A DNA stretch of 64,000 nucleotides from JAPSGM01 sp963777045 (GCA_963777045.1 CAVZPD010000021.1:26065-90064); one strand, 5' to 3'; shown: positions 16,341 through 25,075, counted from the first letter of the stretch. Notes: generated by a model not told the origin, from the sequence alone. Program-made: numbers and translations.

Positions 16341-16904
16341 ATGCGCAGCGTGACCTACGCCATGGGCATGTCGCTCGACGGCTACATCGTGGGGCCCGAC
16401 GGCGGCTTCGACTGGGCGCCGCCCGAAGCCGATGTCTTCCGCTTCTGGATCGACGAGATCCGCGACGTCGGCGTCCACCTCATGGGACGGCGGCTGTACG
16501 AGACGATGCTGTACTGGGAGACCGCCGAGCAGGAGCAATCGCTCGACGACGCGGAGCTCGAGTGGACCGCGCTCTGGAAGCCGCTCCCGAAGGTGGTCTT
16601 CTCGCGGACGCTGACGGCCGTGCAGGGCAATGCCCGGCTGGCCTCCGGCGGCCTGGCCGATGAGATCGAGCGGCTGCGAGCCGAGCCCGCGGCTGGCGAT
16701 ATCGCGATAGGCGGCGCGACGCTGGCTGCCGAGGCGGCTGCCCTGGACCTGATCGACGAATACCGGGCCGTGGTCTACCCGGTGCTGGTTGGCGGTGGCA
16801 TTCCGTTCTTTGCCCGCGGCGAGCGCCAGGTGGATCTCGAGCTCATCGAGACGCGCACCTTCAGCTCGAAGGTCGTCTACCTGCGCTACCGCGTGCTGCG
16901 ATAG
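16341..16904 (+). CDS. RibD C-terminal / dihydrofolate-reductase-like oxidoreductase
   Basis: A 187-residue protein of the RibD_C/DHFR fold: MRSVTYAMGMSLDGYIVGPD at the start, VHLMGRRLYETMLYW for the NADPH-binding helix, KVVFSRTL, then DIAIGGATLAAEA and YPVLVGGGIPFF at the C-terminus. The family reduces pterin- or pyrimidine-like substrates with NADPH; real substrates of such stand-alone copies are mostly unknown. A strong GAGGAGG sits 8 bases before ATG 16341, which fixes the start. Confidence 0.85.
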   Translation: MRSVTYAMGMSLDGYIVGPDGGFDWAPPEADVFRFWIDEIRDVGVHLMGRRLYETMLYWETAEQEQSLDDAELEWTALWKPLPKVVFSRTLTAVQGNARLASGGLADEIERLRAEPAAGDIAIGGATLAAEAAALDLIDEYRAVVYPVLVGGGIPFFARGERQVDLELIETRTFSSKVVYLRYRVLR

Positions 16905-16916
16905 CCGGCTGGCGCG

Positions 16917-17012
16917 CTATCGGCGACGACCGATGACGGCGTAGGTGAGGACGGCGAAGGCCAGTCCGGCGCTCACCGCGAGGCCGATGGCCGCCGCGAG
17001 AGGCTCATGCAG
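16917..17012 (-). other. Possible 31-residue single-helix membrane peptide
   Basis: The minus strand encodes LHEPLAAAIGLAVSAGLAFA then VLTYAVIGRRR-stop: one membrane helix with an Arg-rich end, typical of small membrane peptides. However, the only start at 17012 is CTG and no ribosome site is evident. Reported because the hydrophobic pattern is striking; may be chance. Confidence 0.25.
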
Positions 17013-17065
17013 TCATCCCCATCCATCCCCTTGGCGAACTGCGCCAGGCCGCTTGGCGCCTAGGC

Positions 17066-17071
17066 TAGCAT
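17066..17071 (+). promoter_or_regulatory. -10 element TAGCAT, leaderless promoter
   Basis: TAGCAT ends seven bases before GTG 17079; no ribosome site. A second hexamer, TAGGCT, lies at 17061-17066. Confidence 0.45.
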
Positions 17072-17078
17072 CGGTCGC

Positions 17079-17552
17079 GTGCGACGGCGAGTGGTGGCTG
17101 CCTCGGGAGCGATGATCCTTTCCATCGTCCTTGGCGGGTGCGCCTACTTCCTTCCCGGGACGCCCGTGGGACCCGTCTCGCCGGGCGAGATGTACCAGGG
17201 CGGCGATGCCGCAACGGTCAACGTCATCACCGAGCAGGTCGGGTGCTGCTACATCGAGGGATCGCTGCGGTTCGCACGCCTGGACGGACCAACGACCATC
17301 GAATGGGCGGTGGACGACGGCTCGGGAAGTGGCGTTGTCGGCGAGATCTACCACGTCGGCCACCAGGCGATCACTGTCGAGCCGGGCGACTACACCCTGA
17401 CCGAGTGGGAAGAGGTCTGCGACGGCAACTGCGGCATGCTCGACGGGGCGACGAACCACTGCACGCTCGATTTCAGCGCGGAGGTTGGGGCGACGCTGGA
17501 GATCGCGGTGAGCTTCCCCCTCGGGAAGCCGTGCGTGGCCACCGTCCAGTAG
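17079..17552 (+). CDS. Hypothetical lipoprotein, Cys-rich
   Basis: A 157-residue exported lipoprotein: charged MRRR start, hydrophobic helix, lipobox LGGC with the lipidated Cys at 21. The mature part has EQVGCCYIEGSLRF, a central strand-rich region (YHVGHQAITVEPGDYTLTEW) and three further Cys (EEVCDGNCGM, NHCTLDF, KPCVATVQ), suggesting disulphides. It looks like an all-beta domain displayed outside the membrane. No family recognised. It starts with GTG 17079 under a leaderless-type promoter. Confidence 0.7.
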   Translation: MRRRVVAASGAMILSIVLGGCAYFLPGTPVGPVSPGEMYQGGDAATVNVITEQVGCCYIEGSLRFARLDGPTTIEWAVDDGSGSGVVGEIYHVGHQAITVEPGDYTLTEWEEVCDGNCGMLDGATNHCTLDFSAEVGATLEIAVSFPLGKPCVATVQ

Positions 17553-17610
17553 GACGGCACGACGCATCACGCCCGCACGGAACCCCTCGACCCCTACCGT
17601 CCAGGTCCCG

Positions 17611-18447
17611 TCAGCCGGACTCGCAGCCGATGCCGTTGTGATCGCCATCGAACCGATGCGGATCGGGCGGGATCACCGCGAAGCGACGGAAGGGGATATC
17701 GGCGCAGTCGAGGTCGGGCGGCGAGGGCGCGATGCAGACATCCGGGTACGACGGGTCACAATCGCCAGCCTGCGCGCTGGGTCCGGGCGGTTGGGAGGGA
17801 GCCGCCGACGGCGTCGCCGCCCACAGGCCCAGCCCGGCTTCGCGGGCATCGGCCTCCGCCTGACGGAAGAGGTCCTGGTATGCGACATCGGGCGGATAGC
17901 TCGAGGCGTTCGCAAAACCGAGCCGCACGAGCTCCCGGTTGACGAGGAGCCATGCGGAGCCTTCGTCGAGCCAGACGTAGCGGAGCAGGCGTCCGTATCG
18001 GTCCATCTCCGAAACATCCTTCTCGAGGACGACCTGCCGGTCACCAATGAGCCGGCTGTTCGCCGCCGATGCCTCCGGCCCCATCCACTCCACTGGCTGG
18101 CTCGGGTGCACCGTTTCGGGCGTGTCGATCCCGATGTAGCGGACGGTGTAGACCGTGCCGCTGATCTCCACCTTGATCGTGTCGCCGTCGACGACGGCGA
18201 CCACGGTGCCAATCTCAGTCCGGCCGACGGGCGCCGACCCGAACGCTGCGCTAGCGGCAGCCGTGGGCTGGCGCGTCGATCGCGTCGTCGCGTTCGCGGT
18301 GGGGGAGGGCGCTGGCGTGGCGGATGCGCTCTGCGACGAATGGTGCGTGGGCAGGTCGGCGACCGAGGGAGCACCGCCGCAGCTGGTGAGCGCAGCGACC
18401 AACGCGACGAGCGCTGCACGGTGGAACACGTCGCGCGACCTGTGCAT
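17611..18447 (-). CDS. Exported thermonuclease (SNase) with excalibur calcium-binding domain
   Basis: A 278-residue lipoprotein nuclease. Lipobox LTSC near residue 23 is followed by a Ser/Thr/Pro/Ala linker. The staphylococcal-nuclease-like domain has VVAVVDGDTIKVE, VRYIGIDTPET (catalytic Arg and metal Asp) and EMDRYGRLLRYVW (second catalytic Arg). The C-terminal excalibur motif, DFDGD-like HRFDGDHNGIGCE, binds calcium; its Cys pair with upstream DCADIPF. AGGAGG ten bases before ATG 18447 selects that start over 18456. A surface DNase/RNase, perhaps for nutrient uptake. Confidence 0.88.
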   Translation of the reverse strand: MHRSRDVFHRAALVALVAALTSCGGAPSVADLPTHHSSQSASATPAPSPTANATTRSTRQPTAAASAAFGSAPVGRTEIGTVVAVVDGDTIKVEISGTVYTVRYIGIDTPETVHPSQPVEWMGPEASAANSRLIGDRQVVLEKDVSEMDRYGRLLRYVWLDEGSAWLLVNRELVRLGFANASSYPPDVAYQDLFRQAEADAREAGLGLWAATPSAAPSQPPGPSAQAGDCDPSYPDVCIAPSPPDLDCADIPFRRFAVIPPDPHRFDGDHNGIGCESG

Positions 18448-18574
18448 TGCGGTCATCCCTCCTGGCCGGCGCGCCCCGTCACGCCCAGCCAGGAGCCTAG
18501 CCGGATCCCAGCGCATGGCGATGGGACCTTCGGCATTCGCCCTGCTCCGCTCCGGTGCTTGCCGGCGCCGGTTT

Positions 18575-18722
18575 ATCAGTGGGGGTGATGATCCGTGGAA
18601 CGAGCAGCCCGATGTGGCCCGATGGGGGCCCATTTCGCCCGCCCGTTCCCCCTTCTATCAGTGGGACTGATAACCCGGCGGCGGGCGGAGGCTTCGTTTG
18701 CTGGATCATCAGTGGGACTGAT
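18575..18722. repeat. Structured repeat family, copy B
   Basis: Three boxes: ATCAGTGGGGGTGAT (18575-18589), ATCAGTGGGACTGAT (18657-18671) and ATCAGTGGGACTGAT (18708-18722). The last two have perfect ATCAGT/ACTGAT arms around GGG and are 51 bases apart, exactly as in copies A and C; CTTCGTTTGCTGGATC precedes box 3. It occupies the gap between the divergent nuclease and cupin-cyclase genes. Not coding. Confidence 0.8.
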
Positions 18723-18814
18723 ATTCAGGCGGTCGCGGCTGACCCGCCCGGCCCGCCGGGCGCGCCCGGCGATCCACGCCTTGCTAATCTCCCGTCGTGA
18801 AGGGAGAAGCCTAG

Positions 18815-19672
18815 GTGCCTCGCCTCCAGTTCCGGCGCTTCGGTGAGGGGGAGCGCCGCGACCCACCGCTGGGAAAGGCGGAGCTGGTGCGGCTGGGAGA
18901 GAGCAGCATAGGCCTGGCTCGCTGGGAGCCTGGTTGGCGCTGGTCCGAGCACCTGAAGCCGATGGTCGGCACGGACTCCTGCCCGTTCCACCACCTGGGC
19001 TACGCGATGTCGGGCTCGCTGCACGTCGAGATGGAGGACGGCGAGGCGCTCGACATCCCGCCTGACTCCGCCTACGAGATCCCGCCCGGGCACGATGCCT
19101 GGGTGGTGGGCGACGAGGCGTTCGTGACGGTCGAGTGGACGAGCGCCGGTGAGGTCGGCATCCCGACGGCGCCCCATGAGCGCGTGCTGGCGACCCTGCT
19201 CTTCACCGATATCGCCGATTCGACCCAGACGCTCGCGCGGCTGGGCGACGCCGCCTGGCGGGACATGCTGCTGGAGCACAACCGCCGCATCCGGGCCGAT
19301 CTCAACGCCCATCGCGGGCGCGAGGTGGCGACCACCGGCGACGGCTTTCTGGCCACCTTCGACTCGGCGACGCGCGCGGCTCGCTGCGGCCTCGCCATGG
19401 TCGAGTCGGCGGGCGAGCTGGGGCTGGCCATTCGGGTCGGGGTCCACACCGGTGAGATCGAGCTGGTCGGCGGCAACGCGCGCGGCATCGCGGTGCACAC
19501 CGCTGCCCGAATCATGTCCCTGGCGCCCGGCGGCGAGGTCTTCGTGTCGTCGACGACGCGTGACCTGCTGGAGGGATCCGGGCTCAGCCTGGAGCATCGC
19601 GGGGCGCACGAGCTGAAGGGGCTGCCGGGTGCGCGTGACGTGTACCGGGTGACCGGCCCAGCCTCCGGCTGA
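18815..19672 (+). CDS. Cupin-class III adenylate cyclase fusion
   Basis: A 285-residue protein. Residues about 25-112 form a single cupin barrel (SCPFHHLGYAMSGSLHVEME, IPPGHDAWVV; possible metal ligands H59, H60, E72, H93). Residues 122-280 are a class III nucleotide cyclase catalytic domain with metal aspartates D132 (LLFTDIADSTQTL) and D176 (TTGDGFLATF), VGVHTGEIEL, and AVHTAARIMSLAPGG in place of the usual VNxAARL. A small-molecule-sensing cupin thus seems to control cAMP synthesis. GTG 18815 follows AGGGAG by about 10 bases; TAATCT at 18785-18790 is a likely -10. Confidence 0.85.
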   Translation: MPRLQFRRFGEGERRDPPLGKAELVRLGESSIGLARWEPGWRWSEHLKPMVGTDSCPFHHLGYAMSGSLHVEMEDGEALDIPPDSAYEIPPGHDAWVVGDEAFVTVEWTSAGEVGIPTAPHERVLATLLFTDIADSTQTLARLGDAAWRDMLLEHNRRIRADLNAHRGREVATTGDGFLATFDSATRAARCGLAMVESAGELGLAIRVGVHTGEIELVGGNARGIAVHTAARIMSLAPGGEVFVSSTTRDLLEGSGLSLEHRGAHELKGLPGARDVYRVTGPASG

Positions 19673-19758
19673 GCGCAACAGGCCGCGACTCGTTCGCTGG
19701 ACACGGCGGGGTACGGTTGGCAGGGGCTTGCCAGGACGGAGCCGGAGGTGTGGCGCGC

Positions 19759-20682
19759 GTGACCCGCTCGATGAAGATCGGCGTGGTGCTCCCGCAGTTC
19801 GAACAGGTGAAGAGTGGCGAGGCGCCGCGCTGGGAGACGATCGTCGGCATGGCGCGGCGCGCCGAGGAGCTCGGCTTCGACACCGTCTGGGTCGCCGATG
19901 AGCTGCTCTGGGACTTCGAGGAGTGGCCAGGGCCGCGCGGATTCTGGGAATGCGCGGCCCTGGCGGGCGCGGTTGCTGCCAGCACGTCAACGATCGAGGT
20001 GGGGACCTGGGTGCTCTCCGCCCTGCACCGCAACCCTGGCCTGACGGCCAAGACGGTCGAGACGCTCGACGAGATCAGCGGCGGGCGCTTCCTGTTCGGC
20101 TTCGGCTCGGGGCATGCGCGCAAGCAGGGAGAGGCCTTCGGCTACCCGCTCGACAAGACCGTGGGGCGCTACGAGGAGGCGCTGCAGATCATCGTCCCGC
20201 TCCTGCGGGAGGGCCGCGTCGACTTCGCCGGCCAGTACCACCGGGCCGTGAACCTCGAGCAGCGTCCGCGCGGTCCGCGACCGGGTGGCGTGCCGATCAT
20301 GCTTGGCGCCCATCAGCCGCGGACGATCCGGCTCGCCGTTCAGTACGCGGACATCTGGAGCGACTTCGCCCGCGAGAGCAGCCTGCCGGAGGCGTTCCAG
20401 CCGGTGCTGCAGCAGCTTGATGCGGCCTGCGCCGAGCAGGGTCGGGACCCGGCCAGCATCGGCCGCTCCATCGGCGTCATCGTCGAAGCGCTCGACTGGC
20501 ACGACGCCGAGGAAGTCGGACTCGGCGTGCCGATCACCGGCTCAGCCGACGAGATCGCATCCACGCTGCGCACCTTTGCCGAGATGGGTGTCACCCGGGT
20601 CGAGCTCATGCTCTGGCCGAGCACCCCGCCGGCACTCGAAGCCATCGCTCCGGTGCTACAGCTCCTCGACGCCTCGACCTAG
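19759..20682 (+). CDS. LLM-class (F420/FMN-dependent) oxidoreductase
   Basis: A 307-residue luciferase-like TIM barrel: KIGVVLPQFEQ, MARRAEELGFDTVWVADELL, TSTIEVGTWVLSALHRNP, LDEISGGRFLFGFGSGHARK and VPIMLGAHQPRTIRLAVQYADIW in order. This matches F420-dependent dehydrogenase relatives; the cofactor is inferred from family only. GTG 19759 is preferred because GGAGGT (19744-19749) lies nine bases upstream. It follows the cupin-cyclase gene by 86 bases on the same strand. Substrate unknown. Confidence 0.82.
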   Translation: MTRSMKIGVVLPQFEQVKSGEAPRWETIVGMARRAEELGFDTVWVADELLWDFEEWPGPRGFWECAALAGAVAASTSTIEVGTWVLSALHRNPGLTAKTVETLDEISGGRFLFGFGSGHARKQGEAFGYPLDKTVGRYEEALQIIVPLLREGRVDFAGQYHRAVNLEQRPRGPRPGGVPIMLGAHQPRTIRLAVQYADIWSDFARESSLPEAFQPVLQQLDAACAEQGRDPASIGRSIGVIVEALDWHDAEEVGLGVPITGSADEIASTLRTFAEMGVTRVELMLWPSTPPALEAIAPVLQLLDAST

Positions 20683-20754
20683 GGGTCACCCACGAGCGCA
20701 CGCGTGATGCCCGTCCCGTCGACTAGGCTTGTCCAAAACCGGAAGGAGGCACCC

Positions 20755-20919
20755 ATGACACGCGAGGTCCACTGTCCCTTTGGCGACGGGCACGTCGAGG
20801 CCGACAACGACGAGCAGCTGCTCGAGAAGGTCCGCGCCCATGCTGCGGATGCACACCCGGAGCTGACCGATGAGCAGGTCCAGCAGGTGGTCACCCAGGG
20901 AGCGCACGACAGCCACTGA
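20755..20919 (+). CDS. DUF1059 small protein
   Basis: A 54-residue protein (MTREVHCPFGDGHVEADNDE, ELLEKV-like helix, AHAADAHPELTDEQVQQVV), matching the short DUF1059 family of unknown function. One Cys and several His could bind metal. AAGGAGG eight bases before ATG 20755 fixes the start, and TAGGCT (20724-20729) is a probable -10, giving a short leader. Confidence 0.8.
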   Translation: MTREVHCPFGDGHVEADNDEQLLEKVRAHAADAHPELTDEQVQQVVTQGAHDSH

Positions 20920-20939
20920 CCGGGTGCCATACGAGCGGC

Positions 20940-22064
20940 TCAGGACGGGATCGCCTGCCTGTGCTGCGATGCCGCGGTGACCCCACCGGCGTCCTGGCTC
21001 ATGTGCTCGACGAGGTAGGCGGCGTCGCGGCCCACGCCGCCCAGGAGTGCCGATCCACCGGCATACATGAATGGCAGGCCGATGAAGTACAGGCCGGGAA
21101 CGACGGTCGAGAGGCCGCGGCGCTGCGCCGGCCAGCCGTCGGGCCCCGCCACCGGGAAGTGGACCCAGCTGTGGTCCGGGTGGAAGCCGGTGGCCCACAC
21201 CACGTTCGTGGCATCGAGGGTCGTGCCATCGTCGAGCAGCGGCTGTCCGTCCTGCACGCCGGTGACCCGTGCGTAGGTGCGCTCCACGCCCGCCTCGACC
21301 AGGTCCCTGGGGCGAACCCGGTCCAGCGGCAGGCCGTGGTCGCGGATGCTCGGCTGCGCCCTGCGGCCGATGGGGTTGTCGATGGTGGCGATGTTGTTGA
21401 CGAAGAACCAGAAGAAGGTGTCGAAGGCCCTGGCCAGTCGATCCTCGGGCCTGAACGGCATCTTGCCCACATCGCGGCCGCAAAGGACCGTGTGGTGCTC
21501 GCGGGCTGCCATGAGCGCGATCTCCGCTCCCGAGTTGCTGGCCCCCACCACGAGCACGCGCCCCTCGCGCAGCTGCGCGGTCGAGCGGAACTCGCTGGAG
21601 TGGAGCTGGGTGATGGTTGGATCCAGCTCCGCTGCGAACTCCGGGACCCGGGGGCGATCGTAGGCGCCGGTGGCCACGATCACCTGGTTGGCGTGGAAGT
21701 CCCGGTTGCCCGCCGAAATCCTGAAGCCCTGGCCGTCCTCGCCAGGCCAGAGGTCACCAACTCGAACGGCGGTCCGGATGGGAAGCGCCATTCGCGCGGC
21801 GTAGGCCTCGAGGTAGTCAGCGACCTCGTCCTTGGTGGGAAGCGCATGCGGGTCGCCAGGGAACGGCATGCCGGGGAGGCTGTTCAGCCGGCCAGGGGTG
21901 AAGAGACGCAGGCCCTCCCAGCGCGTCCGCCACGCATCGCCCACGCGCGCGTGGGCATCGAGGATGACGAAGTCGCGCTGCTTCTGCTTGAGGTGGTAGC
22001 CGGCCGCCAGTCCCGCCTGTCCGCCGCCGATGACGACCGTATCGAATCGCTCTGCCTGCCGCAT
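20940..22064 (-). CDS. FAD-dependent, flavin-monooxygenase-like oxidoreductase
   Basis: A 374-residue flavoprotein. FAD-binding VVIGGGQAGLAAGYHL (residues 10-25) and NADPH-binding VLVVGASNSGAEIAL (about 168-182) are both intact; ATGAYDRPRVP and VVWATGFHPDHSWV are conserved hinge motifs of group B (FMO/YUCCA-like) monooxygenases. The family oxidises soft nucleophiles or ketones with O2. No partner gene indicates the substrate. Complete, cytoplasmic; converges on the DUF1059 gene with a 20-base gap. Confidence 0.85.
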   Translation of the reverse strand: MRQAERFDTVVIGGGQAGLAAGYHLKQKQRDFVILDAHARVGDAWRTRWEGLRLFTPGRLNSLPGMPFPGDPHALPTKDEVADYLEAYAARMALPIRTAVRVGDLWPGEDGQGFRISAGNRDFHANQVIVATGAYDRPRVPEFAAELDPTITQLHSSEFRSTAQLREGRVLVVGASNSGAEIALMAAREHHTVLCGRDVGKMPFRPEDRLARAFDTFFWFFVNNIATIDNPIGRRAQPSIRDHGLPLDRVRPRDLVEAGVERTYARVTGVQDGQPLLDDGTTLDATNVVWATGFHPDHSWVHFPVAGPDGWPAQRRGLSTVVPGLYFIGLPFMYAGGSALLGGVGRDAAYLVEHMSQDAGGVTAASQHRQAIPS

Positions 22065-22170
22065 TGCCTGGTCTCCGCTTCAAGGCTGATGCGGACCACG
22101 GTGCCGGGTACGACTGCGTCGGCGCATCGGCCGAACCATGCAATCCGGGCACGGAGCGAGATGGGTAGTT

Positions 22171-23832
22171 CTATGCAGGCGGCCCCATCAGGGCGTGCTG
22201 GTACGCCCAGGCGGTCGCGGCCGCACGCGACGACACGCCGAGCTTGCCGAAGATGTTGCTCAGGTGGCGAGCGACCGTCTTCTCGCTGATGACGAGTTCG
22301 GTGGCGATCGCTCGGTTCGTCATGCCGGCCGCCACGAGCCGCAGGACCTCGGTTTCGCGCATCGTGAGCCCTCCGGCGTTCGCATCGGCGCGCGGTTGGA
22401 GCGCATCCACTCGATCGACATCCGGAAGGGCACCCAGCGTCTCGAACACGTCCCGCGCCGCATCGAGCTCCATTCCTGCCGATTCCGCGTCGCCCAGCGC
22501 GCGGCAGGCCATGCCGATCAGGACTCGGGTGCGAGCCGCCTCGTACGGCGCATCGAGCTCCTGCCACGCATCCCAGGCCGATCGCAGTGACGCCAGCGCG
22601 TTCCGAGCATTGCCCTCCGCCAGCAGGACCGCGCCGTCGGCCCGCCGCGCCATGGCGGCAAGCAGCGGGGCGCCGACCTCGTCCGCGATCTGCGCGATCT
22701 CATCGGCCGCCACTCTGGCGACGTCGACGGAGCCGGCGGCGAGCATGATGTCGACCAGCGGCGCAAGCAGCCGGGGCCGCGCAAAGAGGCTCGTCGTCTC
22801 GTCCGTGGCGCGGCGAATGGCGGCGGCTGCCGTCTCCACCCGGCCCTGCGCCAGGCGAAGGAGGGCCAGGCCGGGCTCCGGTCGTCGGCCCAGCCGGCTG
22901 GCACGGCGATAGGCCGCCTCGGCATCGGTGAAGGCACCTTGCAGCCGATGGAGTTCGGCGGTCTGGTAGACCGCCTCGCCGAGGGAGGCGTCCGCTTCGG
23001 GCTCGGACAGTCGTTCGCTCGCGCGCGTCGCCTCCGCCGCGGCCTCCTGCCAGGCGCCGTGGAGCTGCTTGAGCTCGGCACGGTTCAGCAGGCACTGACC
23101 TCGGAAGTGCACGAGCTGAGGCTGTGTCTCGCACCAGCGATCGAGCGCGAGCGTCCACTCCTGCGCCCGCCGCAGGTCGAAGACCTGGTGGCAGGACGCG
23201 ATGACCTGGCAGTAGGCGATGCCGGCCATGACCGGCGACACGTCGTCGGACCTGACCGAGATCATGGCCTCGTCCATGAGGGCAAGCCCCTCGTCGGTCC
23301 GATGCATCGCGATCAGCGCCTCGCCCTGGCCGAGCCGCGCAAGGACCTGGAGATCAGGGTCGGCGAAGCGCGTCGCGATCTCATCGGCCCGCTGGTAGCC
23401 CTGAAGGGCAGCGCGTGGATCGCCCGATGCGAGGCTCTTCACCGCTGCCGCGACGACCAGGTAGCCCGACTCCACGCGATCGCCCACGTCGTCGCTGACG
23501 AGGCGTCCCGCGTGGCCGAGCCAGCCCGCGGCCTGCGCCATCTCGCCCCGACCGAGATGCTCGACCGCCAGCCAGAACGCGCTGCGGATCGCGCGTCCCA
23601 CGTCTCCAGCGCGCAGCGAGGCCCGGTAGGCGCGACGCGTGACTTCGGCGCTCTCCTCGTAGCGACCGATGAGGTAGGTGGCCAGCGCGAGTCGCTCGAG
23701 GTCTTCCGGACCCAGATGCTCTTCCCGATCTGCGGCGGACAGCACTGCCACCGCATCGGCCCAGGACTGGCGCTCGAACGCCGCGCGACCTTGCTGGAGC
23801 GTGGCTCCCTGCCTGCTTCCCTGCGATGCCAT
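22171..23832 (-). CDS. LuxR-family regulator with TPR-like N-terminal region
   Basis: A 553-residue protein. Residues 1-480 are repeated helical pairs (DLERLALATYLIGRYEESAE, LGQGEALIAMHRTDEGLALM, AELHRLQGAFTDAEAAYRRA) forming a TPR superhelix. Residues about 490-545 are a LuxR/GerE helix-turn-helix: LTMRETEVLRLVAAGMTNRA then IATELVISEKTVARHLSNIF. The AAA domain of MalT/LAL regulators is absent. ATG 23832 is chosen since TPR homology starts there. It may read the neighbouring monooxygenase gene, 106 bases downstream on the same strand. Confidence 0.85.
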   Translation of the reverse strand: MASQGSRQGATLQQGRAAFERQSWADAVAVLSAADREEHLGPEDLERLALATYLIGRYEESAEVTRRAYRASLRAGDVGRAIRSAFWLAVEHLGRGEMAQAAGWLGHAGRLVSDDVGDRVESGYLVVAAAVKSLASGDPRAALQGYQRADEIATRFADPDLQVLARLGQGEALIAMHRTDEGLALMDEAMISVRSDDVSPVMAGIAYCQVIASCHQVFDLRRAQEWTLALDRWCETQPQLVHFRGQCLLNRAELKQLHGAWQEAAAEATRASERLSEPEADASLGEAVYQTAELHRLQGAFTDAEAAYRRASRLGRRPEPGLALLRLAQGRVETAAAAIRRATDETTSLFARPRLLAPLVDIMLAAGSVDVARVAADEIAQIADEVGAPLLAAMARRADGAVLLAEGNARNALASLRSAWDAWQELDAPYEAARTRVLIGMACRALGDAESAGMELDAARDVFETLGALPDVDRVDALQPRADANAGGLTMRETEVLRLVAAGMTNRAIATELVISEKTVARHLSNIFGKLGVSSRAAATAWAYQHALMGPPA

Positions 23833-23994
23833 GGTGCCTAGTCTCTGCCATCGGCCCGCCGGTGCCAATCCCAGCCGGGGCACGCGCCGGAGCTCATCGG
23901 GCCGATACCTGCGAGGCGATCCAGGCGATCCAGGCGCTGCATCAGGCAGCGAGAGGGAGATGCCCCCAAGAATCGGTCTGGCCGGTGCCGATCT

Positions 23995-24132
23995 ATCAGT
24001 GGGACTGATGATCTGTGCAACGAACGTCGGGATCGGGGCAAAATCGCCGCGTTCGTTCGCTGCATCATCAGCGGGGCTGATAACGCGGTGCCGGCCAATG
24101 ACCTCGTTCGCTGGATCATCAGTGGGACTGAT
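23995..24132. repeat. Structured repeat family, copy C
   Basis: Boxes at 23995-24009 (ATCAGTGGGACTGAT), 24067-24081 (ATCAGCGGGGCTGAT) and 24118-24132 (ATCAGTGGGACTGAT). Box 2 differs from the others by T to C and A to G at paired positions, so the stem is kept: a compensatory change. Boxes 2 and 3 are again 51 bases apart. GCAACGAACG after box 1 can pair with CGTTCGTTCGC before box 2. It lies upstream of the LuxR gene and abuts the 3' end of the next gene. Confidence 0.82.
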
Positions 24133-24149
24133 ATTTGGACGGGCTGCCG

Positions 24150-24572
24150 TCAGGTTCGCCAGGGACCGATGCCGGAGATCCGCTCGACCGTGACTCGCGT
24201 CACGTACCCGGGCGGCGGATTCGGCATGGCCGGGAAGACGACGTCCTGCCCCAGGTACGTGTGGGCAAGGTGCTGGAGCAGCTCGGGAGCGCCACCCTCG
24301 GTCACGCGCGCCGTGCCCTCGATGACGAGGTACTCCCGGAGGCCCCACTCATTGACGCGTTCCGAGAGCAGCGTAATCGCGATGCGCGGGTCGCGTCGCA
24401 GGTTGCGCAGCTTGTGCTGATCGCCGAGCGTGGCGAGCACGATCTCGTCACCCTCCAGGCCGACCCAGGCGGCACTGAGGTGCGGAGAGCCATCTTCCCG
24501 CAGGGTGACGACCGCGGCGACGGTATCCGAGCCGATCAGGTTGCGGACTTCGTCGTTGAGCTGAACGGCCAT
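24150..24572 (-). CDS. PPOX-class (pyridoxamine-phosphate-oxidase-like) flavin or F420-binding protein
   Basis: A 140-residue split-barrel protein: LIGSDTVAAVVTLREDGSPH, LSAAWVGLEGDEIVLATL, KLRNLRRDPRIAITL and a C-terminal TVERISGIGPW. This is the TIGR03618-like group that uses F420 or FMN. Substrate unknown. GACAAT ends six bases before ATG 24572, implying a leaderless mRNA; longer in-frame starts upstream lack homology. Confidence 0.82.
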   Translation of the reverse strand: MAVQLNDEVRNLIGSDTVAAVVTLREDGSPHLSAAWVGLEGDEIVLATLGDQHKLRNLRRDPRIAITLLSERVNEWGLREYLVIEGTARVTEGGAPELLQHLAHTYLGQDVVFPAMPNPPPGYVTRVTVERISGIGPWRT

Positions 24573-24677
24573 GGTCGCATTGTCGCCCGTGCGCGAAATC
24601 CTCGCGCTGGACGAGCGCCATTTCCGCGCCATGCGCGGAGCGCACAGTCGTCCCTTCCGGATCCTGCCAGCGGACGC

Positions 24678-25037
24678 CTAGCGTCCGATACCGGCCAGGC
24701 GATCCAGGCGCTGCAGGAGCTCGTGCGCGGCCAGCTCAACCTCCTTGTGCCGCCATTCGGCCGCTCGGTAGCGGCAGGCGATCAGGGCCGTGCGGTGGAT
24801 GCGACGGAAGTCGCCCATCACGAACGCGTAGCGCGCCTTGGTGCCGTCGTTGGCGCCCTCGGCCAGGCCCAGGTGCCATTCGCTGTAATCGTCCCACGAG
24901 TGCGAGTCGAGGTACCGATTCTCGGCATCTGCATCGGGCTGCACCTCGCCCCAGTCGCTGTCGAGCACGTACTGCCGAGCGTCGATGCGCTCCCTCGCTC
25001 GCTCAACCGCCCGCTGGTTCACCGAGTAGGAGGCCAC
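24678..25037 (-). CDS. Conserved hypothetical protein
   Basis: A 119-residue protein with highly patterned sequence: ASYSVNQRAVERARERIDAR, QYVLDSDWGEVQPDADAEN, SWDDYSEWHLGLAEGANDGT, ARYAFVMGDFRRIHRTALIA and RAAEWRHKEVELAAHELLQ. I recall close relatives in many actinobacteria, with no assigned role. GTG 25037 is chosen because family members begin (M)ASYSVN; ATG 25052 is the alternative. His/Asp/Glu-rich but no known motif. Confidence 0.75.
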   Translation of the reverse strand: MASYSVNQRAVERARERIDARQYVLDSDWGEVQPDADAENRYLDSHSWDDYSEWHLGLAEGANDGTKARYAFVMGDFRRIHRTALIACRYRAAEWRHKEVELAAHELLQRLDRLAGIGR

Positions 25038-25075
25038 GGCGGAAGTATGCACGGATGAGGCCGCGCAACGAGGAA

